Below are positions 1 to 10,000 of a stretch of DNA of 64,000 nt, piece after piece; positions within the stretch are counted from its first letter, which is position 1; every line of letters starts with the position of its first letter. Both the position numbers and the translations under genes were made by a program. The DNA comes from Paenibacillus ginsengarvi (lineage in GTDB: Bacteria; Bacillota; Bacilli; Paenibacillales; NBRC-103111). The notes beneath the pieces are model-generated. The model was not told the origin of the DNA, searched no databases, and worked only from the letters and a program-made list of their open reading frames with translations. The stretch spans positions 1 through 64,000 of the forward strand of contig NZ_RBAH01000028.1 in assembly GCF_003626695.1 (NCBI RefSeq), given 5' to 3'.

Positions 1-201
1 CCGCCTTTCCAAAAGAGAACATGCATTCTCTCTTCGTATCCGGTATTAGCTATCGTTTCCGATAGTTATCCCAGACTTACGGGCAGGTTGCCTACGTGTT
101 ACTCACCCGTCCGCCGCTAACCCCGAAAGGTTCGCTCGACTTGCATGTATTAGGCACGCCGCCAGCGTTCGTCCTGAGCCAGGATCAAACTCTCCAAAAA
201 G
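1..201 (-). rRNA. rrs: 16S ribosomal RNA, 5' end only
   Basis: Read on the minus strand, the sequence begins with the universal 5' end of bacterial 16S rRNA (AGAGTTTGATCCTGGCTCAG), continues through GACGAACGCTGGCGGCGTGC and on to the V1/V2 region. Only about 200 nt of the gene lie in the window, and the rest is beyond base 1. The 5' boundary near 201 is approximate because the mature end is processed. The first variable region resembles Paenibacillaceae, but that assignment was not tested by alignment. Confidence 0.97.
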
Positions 202-291
202 GTGAAACCTGATCAGATAAGCTGATAGCTCATTACTTAACTAGCTTGTTGTGGTCTCTTGCGAGACCTTCACTTGCACGCTCGTTGTTCA

Positions 292-305
292 GTTTTCAAG
301 GAGCA
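292..305 (-). promoter_or_regulatory. rrn leader boxA-like antitermination site
   Basis: On the minus strand the rRNA leader contains TGCTCCTTGAAAAC, close to the Bacillus-type boxA (TGCTCTTTGA followed by AAAC). Two short hairpins (about 303-322 and 325-342) lie just upstream in the transcript. The stretch from 202 to 593 holds only this leader, the promoter and a terminator; no gene is supported in it. Confidence 0.5.
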
Positions 306-349
306 ATGTTCTTTTTCATTGCTTGTCGCTATTTTGCAGCGACCTCTTT

Positions 350-379
350 AATATAACACATCCGCCCACTACTTTGCAA
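350..379 (-). promoter_or_regulatory. probable rrn promoter
   Basis: On the minus strand TTGCAA (374-379) is followed after 18 bases by TATATT (350-355), placing transcription start about 140 bp before the 16S 5' end. The -35 box is weak. The position and the lack of any other good -10 near the leader make it the best candidate. A second upstream rrn promoter was not recognised. Confidence 0.45.
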
Positions 380-550
380 GTACTTTTTTTCGTACTCACT
401 TACCTTTTTGTTAACTCGCTCGGTAAGCGGCGGTGCCGTTTGAAGCGGCGAGAATTAATTTATCATATCCGGACAAACAAAGTCAACCCTCTTCAAAAAG
501 TTCGAAAACATCGAACATTTTGAAGTTTCGTACAGACTGCACAAAAATAT

Positions 551-584
551 ACGGGATCGCCGGCGCCAAATCCGACCATCCCGT
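551..584 (-). terminator. rho-independent terminator of the ygxA-like gene
   Basis: An inverted repeat ACGGGAT / ATCCCGT (551-557 and 578-584) is followed on the minus strand by ATATTTTTG. It lies 10 bp after the stop of the YgxA-like gene. It also separates that gene from the rrn promoter, which is read in the same direction. Confidence 0.6.
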
Positions 585-593
585 ACCTCTTCA

Positions 594-1469
594 TCAAACC
601 GTATACTTTAATTGTAGGAGAAGCTTGTCCGGATCATCCTGCTGCTCCACGACTTCGCGAACTAGCGACTTGCGCGCCAGCTTGTTCAGCAGCAGCGACA
701 AATCCAGCTGCAGCTCGAACAGCTGCGGAATTTGCATAAGCTCTTGCAGACTCCATGCTTCCTCCCGGCTGCGCAGCACGTCCAGCAATATTCTGCAGCA
801 GCTTTCCATCTTAGACATGACGGAAAATTCACAAGCGAGCACAACCAGTTGAATGCGTTTCTCGAGCGATTCATGGTTGGAGGCAAGTTCCTCGTAAAAC
901 TTGTACACCCCCGGATTGATCTTCCTGACTTGCGCCCAGATTAACTCCTCAGGATAGATGCCTTCTTCCAGAATGGCAATACGCGCCCAATGACAGAGCG
1001 AATCAAGAATGTTGCTGTAAGCATCCAGCAAATGGCCCTCGAGTAAAAACTGTTTGCTTTGCAAAAAGCTTTTCATAAAACGGTCGAATTCCACGATCAG
1101 CTTCTGGTCGCGCATTTCCTCGGGGAACTCCAGCAGCCGGTTGCGAAGCCCCTCCATGTACAAATTTCGGTCCATTACAATCTCCCCTTGCAAAATCCAA
1201 TGGATAACTTCTCGTCTGGCACCGCTTCGAATCCACTGTTCCAACCGATCGGGATGCAGGCAGCATTCTTGTATACGGATATGGTCTTTTATATAATAGG
1301 ATGTAATATCGGACATGAGCGACGTTTGCACCACAACCAATACTACGTCGGGAACAACCGTCGTTACGACAGTCGGCGGGGACCCGCTTGCGACGGTATA
1401 AGCGGAAACGCTTATCACTTCGGGATCACGCCCATACATTGCGTATACATAGTTCCGAATCGTTTCCAA
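594..1469 (-). CDS. ygxA: YgxA-like nucleotidyltransferase-like protein
   Basis: A 291-residue soluble protein with a TTG start preceded by GGGGGGA. The N-terminal third (METIRNYVYA... to VVQTSLMSDITSYYIKDH) and the helical remainder match what I recall of the Bacillus YgxA family (nucleotidyltransferase-like fold, function unknown). I see no intact GS-x9-DxD catalytic motif, so an active transferase is doubtful. In B. subtilis ygxA also sits beside perR, ygzB and an rRNA operon; the same neighbourhood is seen here and supports the name. It is transcribed leftward toward the rrn operon and has its own terminator. Its role is unknown. Confidence 0.75.
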   Translation of the reverse strand: METIRNYVYAMYGRDPEVISVSAYTVASGSPPTVVTTVVPDVVLVVVQTSLMSDITSYYIKDHIRIQECCLHPDRLEQWIRSGARREVIHWILQGEIVMDRNLYMEGLRNRLLEFPEEMRDQKLIVEFDRFMKSFLQSKQFLLEGHLLDAYSNILDSLCHWARIAILEEGIYPEELIWAQVRKINPGVYKFYEELASNHESLEKRIQLVVLACEFSVMSKMESCCRILLDVLRSREEAWSLQELMQIPQLFELQLDLSLLLNKLARKSLVREVVEQQDDPDKLLLQLKYTV

Positions 1470-1613
1470 GTCGTCCCCCCGGCCTCAGCAACGAATGTTG
1501 ATCTAGCCAAGTACATTCGCGATATAATAGTTCTACATCGTAGTCCGGTTTTCCTGCCTTCAACTATGACATTTGCTCGTGATACCGCAAATTTAGGAAA
1601 TGGGGAGTCTTGT

Positions 1614-1988
1614 ATGATTTTCAAATCAAGCAAAGTAAACGAATTTCGCTTGTGGGGCCTGCTTCTTACGATGGGCGGCATGGCGCTCATGATCGTCGGC
1701 CTGGCCGGGATCGTCTTTAACTGGGGAACGATCGGCAAAATCATTGCCGGCATCTTTATGGTAATCGGCATGATCGCAATGCTGGGAAGCATGGCTGTTT
1801 ATTTTTGGGCCGGCATGATGTCCACAAGCGCCGTACCGCTGCAATGTCCGGAATGCGGCAAAGTCACGAAAATGATCGGCAAAACGGATCGCTGCATGTT
1901 CTGTAAAACGATTTTGACGGTCGACCGCCGATATGCGCCTTCGGAAAAATCCGATAACGAGCTCGCAAGCACTCCGAACCAAAACTGA
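1614..1988 (+). CDS. ygzB: YgzB-like membrane protein (UPF0295 family)
   Basis: A 124-residue membrane protein. The reading frame is open far upstream, but the ATG at 1614 is chosen because TGGGGAG lies 8 bases before it and the family is about 120 residues long. Two hydrophobic segments (about residues 14-36 and 43-70) are followed by a cytoplasmic or rim zinc-ribbon-like pair, CPEC (about 80) and CMFC (about 96). This matches the UPF0295/YgzB family of unknown function. It is divergent from the ygxA-like gene, and the 144 bp between them must hold both promoters. A strong terminator follows. Confidence 0.8.
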   Translation: MIFKSSKVNEFRLWGLLLTMGGMALMIVGLAGIVFNWGTIGKIIAGIFMVIGMIAMLGSMAVYFWAGMMSTSAVPLQCPECGKVTKMIGKTDRCMFCKTILTVDRRYAPSEKSDNELASTPNQN

Positions 1989-2000
1989 ATTAAAGGCAAA

Positions 2001-2036
2001 ACCTCCAAACCCGACACGGTTTGGAGGTCTTTTTTT
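2001..2036 (+). terminator. rho-independent terminator of ygzB-like gene
   Basis: A perfect 11-bp stem (ACCTCCAAACC at 2001-2011 and GGTTTGGAGGT at 2018-2028) is followed by an uninterrupted T tract to 2036. It lies 12 bp after the ygzB-like stop. Confidence 0.9.
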
Positions 2037-2052
2037 CAATATAAAATGATAA

Positions 2053-3798
2053 TTAGGGCCGCTTTTCCATCGTTTCCTTAATGACATCCCACATATTCGG
2101 CGTTTCATACCCTCTGCGCCAGGAAGCAATGCCGGCGAGGTCGTACTTTTTGACTAGCTCCACGCGAGCCTTCATCGAAGTTTCATCCTCGATCCAGATA
2201 CGGTTCAGCTTGCCGTCTTCCGTATATTCCACATAGTTTTGGCCCGTTTCCGCCGAGTACACTGGCTTGAGCCCTTTATCCTTGATCAGCTTTACGATCG
2301 TTTCCATAAATACGGCACGTGAGCTTACCTCTTTCTTGCCGTTCTTCGTTTGCTCGGTCCAGATGCGGGTATAATAAGGAACGCCAAGCACCAGCTTGGA
2401 GGCCGGCACTTTCTCCTCGTTCAGAAACTGGACGATCCCTTTCTCCACCCAAGGGAGCGAAGAAACGGAGCCGGCAATCGGACTGCTCGCCCAATATTCG
2501 TCATAGGCCATAACCATCATATAATCAACTGTCTGGCTTAACGCCGGGCGATCGTAGAACATCGACCAGTTCTCGCTGGTTGACTTCGTTGTCACATCGA
2601 TGGAAACGACCAGTCCCTGCTCATGCATGAGCGGCGTCATTTCCCGGACGAATTGGGTCAGGTTCGCCTTGTCCTTCAGATTGACATTTTCAAAGTCGAT
2701 ATTGAAGCCTTGCAGCTTGTACATTTGCGCATAGGCAAGCAGTTGTTTGATCATTTTCATTCGTTTGTCGTACGTGGACAACGCTTCGGTTGTAATTTTC
2801 GGATCGAAATTGTTGCTGAACAGCGCCCATACCTGGATATTTTGCGACTGCGCCCATTTCACGTAAGCGGCATCGGCCAAATTTTTCAGATTGCCCTCGC
2901 CATCGATTAGATGAAACCAGGTCGGACTTATAACGTTAAGGCCGGGCATCGGGTCGATTTTGGACGTATCCGGACTTTTCGTCGTCACCTGCTCCCACGT
3001 CATATTGATTTTGCCGCCAAGCGGCTTCCAGGGCACGTAGGCTTTCGGCTCCGCATTCCCCGGTATCGTCTCCACGCGATCCAGTACAACTTCCTTCTTC
3101 CGGACGTAGCCGGTCACTCCGCTCTGCCGCTGCACTGCATACCAGCCGTCCTGTTCGGACCAGATCATAATCTCTTCCCCGGAAGGAATATCCTGAACGA
3201 TCGGGGCTTTGATTCCAGGCTCGTTCCTCATGGCAACGGTGTCGTCCTTCGAAGACGCTTCCGTTTTCCCCCACTGCACTACGTCCCCTTGCAGCCGAAC
3301 GATGACATTACCCGTCTCCCCGGATTCGAGTATATCGATTCCGTAATATTGCTTGACCGGATCGATCGGAACATATACATCGCTGTCCTGCTTCACAATC
3401 GGAAACTTAAGTTCGAGCGGCTTTTCGTTAACCATAGCGGTCAGCACATTTGTTTTCATGCGCACGACTTTATCTTTTGTCGTAATGATGACCGAGTCGC
3501 TGGCCCCCTCATATACGATCGACGGATCAACCTTCTCTTTGATGTAATCGAGCGGCAGCTTCAAGCTTTCCTTTTCCCCCAAAGCGCTCTTCGACAGCAG
3601 CTCTCCTCTGAAAAAGACCGGCTTCTGCAGTCCGCCGTAATTCGGTTCCACGTGCTCCTTGTTCGGGTAATACGTCAAATAATAATAGTAGAAGAGCAAG
3701 GCTGCGGCTCCGGTCATCAGGAGCAGACCGAACAGCCGGAACACGATACGCGAGCGCTTTCTGGGCCGTCCGGACGGCGGCGGATTAACTGACTCCAT
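2053..3798 (-). CDS. secreted or membrane-anchored GH18 glycoside hydrolase with SH3b domain
   Basis: A 581-residue protein with GAGGAG 7 bases before its ATG. Residues about 20-45 form one membrane or signal segment. Residues about 100-175 resemble the copper-amine-oxidase-N 'stalk' domain common in Paenibacillus secreted proteins. Residues about 188-240 are a bacterial SH3 domain, and about 260-575 are a GH18 barrel. The GH18 active-site strand reads QGFNIDFEN. The catalytic Glu and last Asp are present, but the first Asp of DxxDxDxE is Gln and the middle one Asn, as in the SleL/YaaH-like cell-wall group (NIDFE). A role in peptidoglycan or GlcNAc-polymer cleavage is therefore more likely than chitin degradation. 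No operon partner. Confidence 0.85.
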   Translation of the reverse strand: MESVNPPPSGRPRKRSRIVFRLFGLLLMTGAAALLFYYYYLTYYPNKEHVEPNYGGLQKPVFFRGELLSKSALGEKESLKLPLDYIKEKVDPSIVYEGASDSVIITTKDKVVRMKTNVLTAMVNEKPLELKFPIVKQDSDVYVPIDPVKQYYGIDILESGETGNVIVRLQGDVVQWGKTEASSKDDTVAMRNEPGIKAPIVQDIPSGEEIMIWSEQDGWYAVQRQSGVTGYVRKKEVVLDRVETIPGNAEPKAYVPWKPLGGKINMTWEQVTTKSPDTSKIDPMPGLNVISPTWFHLIDGEGNLKNLADAAYVKWAQSQNIQVWALFSNNFDPKITTEALSTYDKRMKMIKQLLAYAQMYKLQGFNIDFENVNLKDKANLTQFVREMTPLMHEQGLVVSIDVTTKSTSENWSMFYDRPALSQTVDYMMVMAYDEYWASSPIAGSVSSLPWVEKGIVQFLNEEKVPASKLVLGVPYYTRIWTEQTKNGKKEVSSRAVFMETIVKLIKDKGLKPVYSAETGQNYVEYTEDGKLNRIWIEDETSMKARVELVKKYDLAGIASWRRGYETPNMWDVIKETMEKRP

Positions 3799-3859
3799 CT
3801 TTTCACTCCTCAGGTCTCTACATCGCTATGAAGCTTGTTACAGCAACAGCCCATAATTG

Positions 3860-3889
3860 AAAAAAAAGACGTGTCCAAATAGACACGTC
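3860..3889 (-). terminator. perR terminator
   Basis: The stem GACGTGTC / GACACGTC (3868-3875 and 3882-3889) is followed on the minus strand by eight T residues. It lies 45 bp after the perR stop. Confidence 0.9.
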
Positions 3890-3933
3890 CATTATACTAC
3901 AATAATCGACGAAACGAACGCCCTGCCGGTTCA

Positions 3934-4368
3934 TTAATGCGTTACGGCAGAAGCGCATTCCGGGCATAGTCCGTATACCTCGAGACGATGGCCTTTGACG
4001 CGAAATCCGGTTTGACTGGCTGCGGCCAACTCCAGAGCGTGGAGCGGCGGATGGTCGAAGTCGACGATTTTGCCGCAATGGTCGCAGATGGCGTGATAGT
4101 GCTCGGACATATCGGAATCGAAGCGGCTCGAGTCGTCTCCGTAAGTCAGCTCGCGAACGAGTCCCGCTTCAATAAATACTTTCAAATTGTTGTAGACAGT
4201 AGCGACGCTCATGCTGGGGAAACGGTCTTCGAGTGCGCGATAAATATCGTCGGCGGTCGGGTGCGTCATCGTATCCAGCAAATAGGCCAATATCGCATGT
4301 CGTTGAGGCGTCATTCGAACTCCGGTTGTTTTGAGTTTATCCAACGCTTGCTCGAATCGGGACGTCAT
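3934..4368 (-). CDS. perR: peroxide stress regulator PerR (Fur family)
   Basis: A 144-residue Fur-family metalloregulator that represses peroxide-defence genes and senses H2O2 by metal-catalysed His oxidation. The winged-helix part (GVRMTPQRHAILAYLLD..., SVATVYNNLKVF) is nearly superimposable on B. subtilis PerR. The regulatory site shows Asp residues of the SSRFDSDMSEHYH and HYHAICDHCG region and both structural zinc motifs, CDHC and CPEC. A start at 4368 gives the same N-terminal length as B. subtilis PerR. An in-frame ATG lies 15 bases upstream but has no ribosome binding site. The flanking ygzB- and ygxA-like genes repeat the Bacillus neighbourhood. I did not find a clean PerR box in its own promoter. 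Confidence 0.92.
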   Translation of the reverse strand: MTSRFEQALDKLKTTGVRMTPQRHAILAYLLDTMTHPTADDIYRALEDRFPSMSVATVYNNLKVFIEAGLVRELTYGDDSSRFDSDMSEHYHAICDHCGKIVDFDHPPLHALELAAASQTGFRVKGHRLEVYGLCPECASAVTH

Positions 4369-4490
4369 GTTCCTCACCACCATGGTATCATAAGTTATGT
4401 TATCTCTATATTGTACGGTCGCTGGAACCTCTTTGTCAATGAATTCGCCCCGTTCCGCCGCCTCCCTCCTTTATTTTCCGCTCGTTTTCC

Positions 4491-5399
4491 CTAATCGGTA
4501 AGCGCCGTCTCCGACTGGGTCGATTCGTGATGACTGGCTACGATGGCTCTATACTGCTGGGGGGTAACCGTATGTCTTTTTTTGAAACAGCGGCTGAAAT
4601 ACGGCGGATTCGGAAAACCCGACTGCTTGCCGACCTGATCGATCGAAAGCGACGTATGGGCAAGCAGATGCCGGGCTTCGTCCAGCCTCCGCTTCATGAT
4701 GTATTCGGTGATTGTGCTGCCCGTGTAATGGCGGAACAAATTGGACAAGTAGCTGGCCGATAGATGTACGTTCTCGGACAACCGCTCCAGACAGAACGGC
4801 TCCTTATAGTGCTCGTCGATCCACACCACTACCTTCTCCGCATGGTGAGAATGGCGGAGCATCATGCCCTCCTCTGCGGCAAGCTCGGTAAACACGTAAG
4901 TTTTCAAATAAGACATGAACTGCATCCAGGAAATAACGAACTGCTCCTTCTTCTCATGGTTCGGCACGCTAGATAACGTATGGTGCAGAAAGCCAAGCTG
5001 GTTGTTCAGCTCGTGGTCCTGCTTCGGGTTCAATTGAAACATCTGCGGACCTTCCCGGTTTTTCTCAAGCAGCGAAATAAAGGCGGACATTTGGGGAAAC
5101 ATCGGCAAGTAAGACTTCACCAGCGGCAGGTTGATTTTGACGATCGACCTTAGCCGGGGAATGTCGTAACGGAGGAGATGGACTTGGTAAGGCTTGAAAT
5201 AGATCAGCGTCCGCGGCTGAAGCAGGTACAGGCGATCATTCAGGATAAGCCTTCCCGTTCCTTCGTGCAGGTACAATAATTCCATGCCTTCGTGCGCATG
5301 GTAATATTCGTCCGGCGCCTTATTCTCCCACGTCTTGTATACCATAAAATACAGGTTATCGCGAAAATGAAGTTTTGTCCGCGTAAACTTCCCGCTCAT
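4491..5399 (-). CDS. AraC-family transcriptional regulator with cupin sensor
   Basis: A 302-residue regulator with AAGGAGGG 8 bases before its ATG. Residues about 25-110 form an AraC-type cupin sugar-sensing domain (YYHAHEGMELLYLHEG, then a PRTLIYFKPYQVHLL stretch). Residues about 195-292 hold the two helix-turn-helix units, the second containing SIDQVGKQSGFPNPPYFSR and ending KRHTVTPQQYR. It is divergent from the solute-binding-protein/polysaccharide-lyase genes to the right. By the usual arrangement it is probably their activator in response to an oligosaccharide; this is inference from position. Confidence 0.88.
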   Translation of the reverse strand: MSGKFTRTKLHFRDNLYFMVYKTWENKAPDEYYHAHEGMELLYLHEGTGRLILNDRLYLLQPRTLIYFKPYQVHLLRYDIPRLRSIVKINLPLVKSYLPMFPQMSAFISLLEKNREGPQMFQLNPKQDHELNNQLGFLHHTLSSVPNHEKKEQFVISWMQFMSYLKTYVFTELAAEEGMMLRHSHHAEKVVVWIDEHYKEPFCLERLSENVHLSASYLSNLFRHYTGSTITEYIMKRRLDEARHLLAHTSLSIDQVGKQSGFPNPPYFSRCFKKRHTVTPQQYRAIVASHHESTQSETALTD

Positions 5400-5498
5400 T
5401 CCCGAATTCCCTCCTTAATAGCCTTCTTCTCCTGCGAGTCTACAGTCTTATTAATGGAGTTCATTACAGTTACATTATATATCAGGAATATTTTTACT

Positions 5499-5513
5499 GG
5501 CAAGCGCTTACAA
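5499..5513. promoter_or_regulatory. CcpA-type catabolite-responsive element (cre)
   Basis: TGGCAAGCGCTTACA on the plus strand (TGTAAGCGCTTGCCA on the minus strand) matches the cre consensus TGWAANCGNTNWCA at 12 of 14 positions, with the central palindromic AAGCGCTT intact. It lies in the 280-bp divergent region between the AraC regulator and the first solute-binding protein, about 60 bp upstream of the plus-strand -10 box. Glucose repression of the island is implied, not shown. Confidence 0.6.
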
Positions 5514-5565
5514 AAGGTGTGCAATACAGTGCAACTTTCCCAAAACAAGAGACAATCGGATGCGT

Positions 5566-5573
5566 GCTATAAT
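5566..5573 (+). promoter_or_regulatory. extended -10 promoter of solute-binding protein gene
   Basis: TGCTATAAT is a perfect -10 box, and the preceding TG gives it extended -10 form. It lies 107 bp before the TTG start of the solute-binding protein. No convincing -35 is seen at 16-18 bp, which fits activator dependence (the divergent AraC protein). Confidence 0.5.
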
Positions 5574-5679
5574 GCATTTACTTTCCAGGAGTTGGCGCCA
5601 AGACTGCTTAGAAAGCTTCTTCTGATCGCAGTCTTCTCGGGAATGTACACGATCCATACAAATGGGGGAGGTATTTCCA

Positions 5680-7026
5680 TTGTCCAAAAAACTTGCTGTT
5701 GCATCGCTTCTATGTGTAGCGCTGGGAACTACTGCATGCGGAGGAGGGAATGGAAGCAGCGGAGGAGACGGCAAATCTCCTTCAACCGGAGGGGAGATGA
5801 CCGTCCAGGCCAAAAAAGATCCGGCCGAGCTGACCGTTTATTTTCCGTTTCCCGCCGACTGGCCGGAAGAGGACTTCATGGCTACGTTCGGACAGCCGAT
5901 TATGAAGAAGTTTCCCCATGTAACAATCAAGTATATTACCGGAGGCAAGGTGGCCGACCTGATCGCAGCGGGCCAATCGATCGACATTTTGTTTGCTTCG
6001 ATCGGCGCCACTCCCCCGCACCTGATGGACAACAAGCTGGAATACGACATTACCCCGCAGATCAAAAAGTACAACTACAACTTGACCCAGCTCGAGCCGA
6101 CGATGGTCGATACAATCAGGGAGCTGGCAGGTGGCAAAGGGATGTACGGCTTGCCAGTTTACGTGCCGCCTTCGGCGATGTATTACAACAAGGACATTTT
6201 CGACAAGTTCGGCGTTCCTTATCCGAAGGCCGGCATTACGTGGGACGAAATGTATGAGCTGACGAAAAGCTTAACCCGTTCCGACGGCGGTACCAAATAC
6301 ACCGGCTTCGCCTCCTCCTACGGGCATATGGCGTTTATGAACCAGCTCTCGATCCCGATTGTCAAGACGGATACGAAAAAAGCGGCGCTCGACACGGATG
6401 ACCGCTGGAAAACGTTCGTCGACAACCTGACCCGCTTCTACAAGCTTCCCGGTTATTCCCACATTCCGAACAACCAAATATCGGAGCCGAACGAGCGTAA
6501 CCGCTTCTTCAAAGACCGTACGGTCGGCATGTTCCTGGCTCTGACCGCTCTGCACAATGCCAAAGAAATCGGCGATATGAACTGGGATCTCGCACCGTTC
6601 CCGGTATTCAAGGATAAACCCGATCTCGGCCCTCAAGCATATCCGACCTACTTCTATGTGACTTCGATGAGCAAACACCAGGATCAGGCGTTCGAAGTAA
6701 TCGCTTACCTCACGACGGAAGAATTCCAGGCTCCGCAAATCAAAGACGGCAAATTCCTCACGACGCTGAACAACAAGGCGCTCCGGGCTACGTTCGGACA
6801 AAACAATCCGATGTATACCGGCAAAAACGTCAAGGCGTTCCAACCCGACAAATACGCTCCGGCCGGCTCGGTAAACAAGTACAACGGTCTGTATAACGCC
6901 GAATTCAACACCGTTGTCCGCGACGTTATCTACAACAACAAAGATACCAATACGGCACTTCGTGAAGCGGCCGAGCGAATCAACAAGAAGATCGACGAGT
7001 TGGAGACCGCCTCCGGAGCCAAGTAA
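5680..7026 (+). CDS. extracellular solute-binding lipoprotein (ABC sugar type), copy 1
   Basis: A 448-residue lipoprotein of the ABC-transporter family-1 sugar-binding type. The TTG at 5680 is taken as start because GGGGGAGG lies 8 bases upstream and the peptide then begins SKKLAVASLLC with a lipobox ending TTAC before a Gly/Ser linker. The mature part shows the family pattern: AELTVYFPFPADWPEE, then MYGLPVYVPPSAMYYNKDIFDKFG, and later NWDLAPFPVF. It is closely related to the next two solute-binding proteins downstream. No permease or ATPase gene is nearby, so the membrane partners must be encoded elsewhere. The lyase gene follows after 68 bp and is probably co-transcribed. Confidence 0.9.
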   Translation: MSKKLAVASLLCVALGTTACGGGNGSSGGDGKSPSTGGEMTVQAKKDPAELTVYFPFPADWPEEDFMATFGQPIMKKFPHVTIKYITGGKVADLIAAGQSIDILFASIGATPPHLMDNKLEYDITPQIKKYNYNLTQLEPTMVDTIRELAGGKGMYGLPVYVPPSAMYYNKDIFDKFGVPYPKAGITWDEMYELTKSLTRSDGGTKYTGFASSYGHMAFMNQLSIPIVKTDTKKAALDTDDRWKTFVDNLTRFYKLPGYSHIPNNQISEPNERNRFFKDRTVGMFLALTALHNAKEIGDMNWDLAPFPVFKDKPDLGPQAYPTYFYVTSMSKHQDQAFEVIAYLTTEEFQAPQIKDGKFLTTLNNKALRATFGQNNPMYTGKNVKAFQPDKYAPAGSVNKYNGLYNAEFNTVVRDVIYNNKDTNTALREAAERINKKIDELETASGAK

Positions 7027-7094
7027 GGTTGTATCCGATCGATCTAAAGCCCGCACATTCGCAGACATATCCCATTAGAAGGAGTGTGTCCCCC

Positions 7095-10000
7095 GTGAAT
7101 GCCATCACGCCATGGATCCGAAACCGCCGAAGTCCGCTTCACCGTTACATCGCCATTGTTGCAATCGCCTGTTTGATTGCCGGTCTCCTCCCTCTCGCTT
7201 CCGCGCAAGCGGAAGCGGGGGCGGCAGTCCTCCCCGAAGGAACGAACGTGCTGGCGAATGGCAGCTTCGATTCCGTTACGAACGATCTGCCGAGCAGTTG
7301 GAACAAGTGGGTCGCCAGCGGTACGCCGGTATTTACCGTCGACAATGCCGTTTACAAGGAGGGCTCGAAGTCGCTGCGCATCGAAGCGAGTGCGGCGGCC
7401 CGCAGCAGCTTGAATCAATCGGTTTCCATCGAAGCGGGAAAAACGTACAACTTTAGCGTCTGGGTGAAAATGGACAACATCGTATCGGCAGATAAAGGCA
7501 TCGTGCTTCGCTATCAATTTTACAACGCAAGCAACCAGAAAGTCGGAGTGGACAACTATACCGCTTCGCGAAAAGGAACGAGCGATTGGGGGCAAATTAC
7601 GCAGCGGGTGGTCGTCCCGGACGGGGCCGTGAGAGTGCTGTACGAGCTGTTTATATGGAATGCGACTGGCACGGTATGGTTTGACGACGCCAAAGTAACG
7701 AAGGAGGTTATCGTGACGGACTTGATTAACGCGCAGCATCCCCGGCTTCTCGCAACTGCGGCGGATTTTGCCGCCTTGCAAAGCCGCATAGCGACCGATA
7801 CCCGGCTCGCCAGATGGGCGGCGGTCATTCAAACAAAAGCGGATAAGCTGCTCACCGAGCCTGCCTCCCAATATGAAATTCCGGACGGGCTCCGGCTGCT
7901 CGAGACCAGCCGCAAAGTGCTCGACCGCACCTACACGCTGGCCATGCAATATCGTCTTACGCTCGATTCGCGGTACGCGGAGCGGGCCTGGACGGAGCTT
8001 AGCGCAGCGGGCAACTTCCCGGACTGGAATCCGCGACATTTTCTCGATACGGCGGAAATGACCCACGCGTTCGCGATCGGATACGACTGGCTGTACGATT
8101 ACTGGACGGCGGAGCGTAAAACGTTTTTACGCGATGCGATCGTGAATAAAGGGTTTACGCCCGCACTCGCCGGATACAACCGTCCCGATTTCTGGGTGAC
8201 AACGACCAACAACTGGAACTTCGTTGTCAACGGCGGCATCGGCATGGGCGCGCTGGCGCTCGGAGATGAGCCCGCCGTGAAGCAAACCGCTGAAGATCTG
8301 CTGCAGCGCGGCTTCGCATCGCTTCCGAACGCCCTGCCCCAATGGGCCCCGGACGGAGGCTGGTACGAAGGCCCCGGTTATTGGAGCTACTCGATTCAGT
8401 ATATCGGCGTTTATTTCAAAGCGCTGCAAACGGCGCTTGGCACAGACTTCGGCTTGTCGGCCAGTCCTGGCCTGCCGCTTAACGGTGATTTCCCGATCTT
8501 CACGACGGGACCGACCAATCAAACGTTCAACTTCGCCGACGCTGGCGCAGGTGTGCCGAACTCGCCTTCGCTTCACTGGTTCGGTTCGCAGTACGGCAAA
8601 CCCGAGTACGGCTGGTGGCAAACGCAGCGGGTCGATGAGAACCCGTCTCCGCTCGACCTGCTCTGGTACGTGCCGAACAGCTATGCCGGACCGCGCGCCG
8701 AGCAGGTGGCGCTGGACAAATATTTTCGCGGTGTGGAGGCGGTCACATTCCGCAGCGGCTGGGAAGACCCGAATGCGCTTTTCGTCGGCTTTAAAGGAAC
8801 CAGTCTGCAAAAAAATCACCATAATCTCGACGTAGGCACGTTCGTGCTCGACGCGCTCGGCGTTCGCTGGGCTCAGGAGCTAGGCGCCGACAACTATAAC
8901 TTGCCCGGCTACTTCGGCGCACAGCGCTGGGATTATTACCGGATGCGCGGAGAAGGGCAGAACGTGCTGGTGATCAATCCGGGGCTCGGACCGGAGCAGA
9001 GCGACGCCCCCGAGATCAAGATGAGCCGGGTCGAGTCGTCTCCGCAGGAGGCGCTGGCGATCACCGATATGACAGCCGCCTACGCCAAAGACGCAACAAA
9101 AGCGGAACGCGGCGTCAAATTGCTGGATAACCGCCGCATGATGCTCGTCCAGGACGAAGTGACGGCGATAGCGTCTTCCGAATACTGGTGGTTCATGCAT
9201 ACGTCCACCGAGGTGGACGAAATTTCCCCGGACGGCAGCACCGCAATTTTGACGAAAAACGGCAAGCGTCTGTGGGCCCGCATTTTGTCGCCTTCGCAAG
9301 CGAAATTCAGTGTAATGGACGCGGTGCCGCTGCCGACTTCGCCGAATCCGGCCGGGCAAAACCCGACTACCGGCATTCGCAAGCTGGCGATTCATATCGA
9401 GGACGTGCAAAACTTGCGTCTCGCGGTGCTCCTCGTTCCGCTCCGCGAAGGAGAAGCGCCTCCGGCATCGCTGCCTGCGGTAGAGCCGCTTGCGTTGTGG
9501 CAAGTCGCACCGGCGAACCCGCCTTTATTAAGCGGCATTGCCTTAAATGGCGTTCCGCTGGCCGGTTTTGACACCGGCACCTTCACGTACAGCCATACAA
9601 TTCCTGCCGGAAGTACGGTTCCGCCTGCCGTCACCGCCTCTTCTGCGGACCCGAATGCGGCGGTAACCGTCCAGCAGGCGACGAGCTTGCCCGGTATCGC
9701 CACGATCGAGGTTACGATAGCAGGCACAGGCAGCGCCCGGTATTTGATTCACTTCCCCGGACCTGTTCGCGCGGGTGATGCCGGCCTGTCTATAATGGGC
9801 GTAACGGCAAGCAGCGATGACGGCAACGTACCGGCGAATACGATCGACGACGATCTGACGACACGCTGGTCCGCCTTAGGGGACGGCGAGTGGATTCAGT
9901 ACGACCTCGGGGCGCCTCAAGCGATCCGCAGCGTTTCGCTGGCGTGGTATAACGGCAAAACGAGATCGGCTTCGTTCGATATCGCCATATCGACGGATGG

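Noticed and set aside
1059..1613. upstream extension of the ygzB-like gene
   Set aside because: It overlaps the ygxA-like gene antisense, while ATG 1614 has a good binding site and gives the family length.
2911..3792. 293-codon plus-strand frame antisense to the GH18 gene
   Set aside because: Shadow of the strongly supported minus-strand gene.
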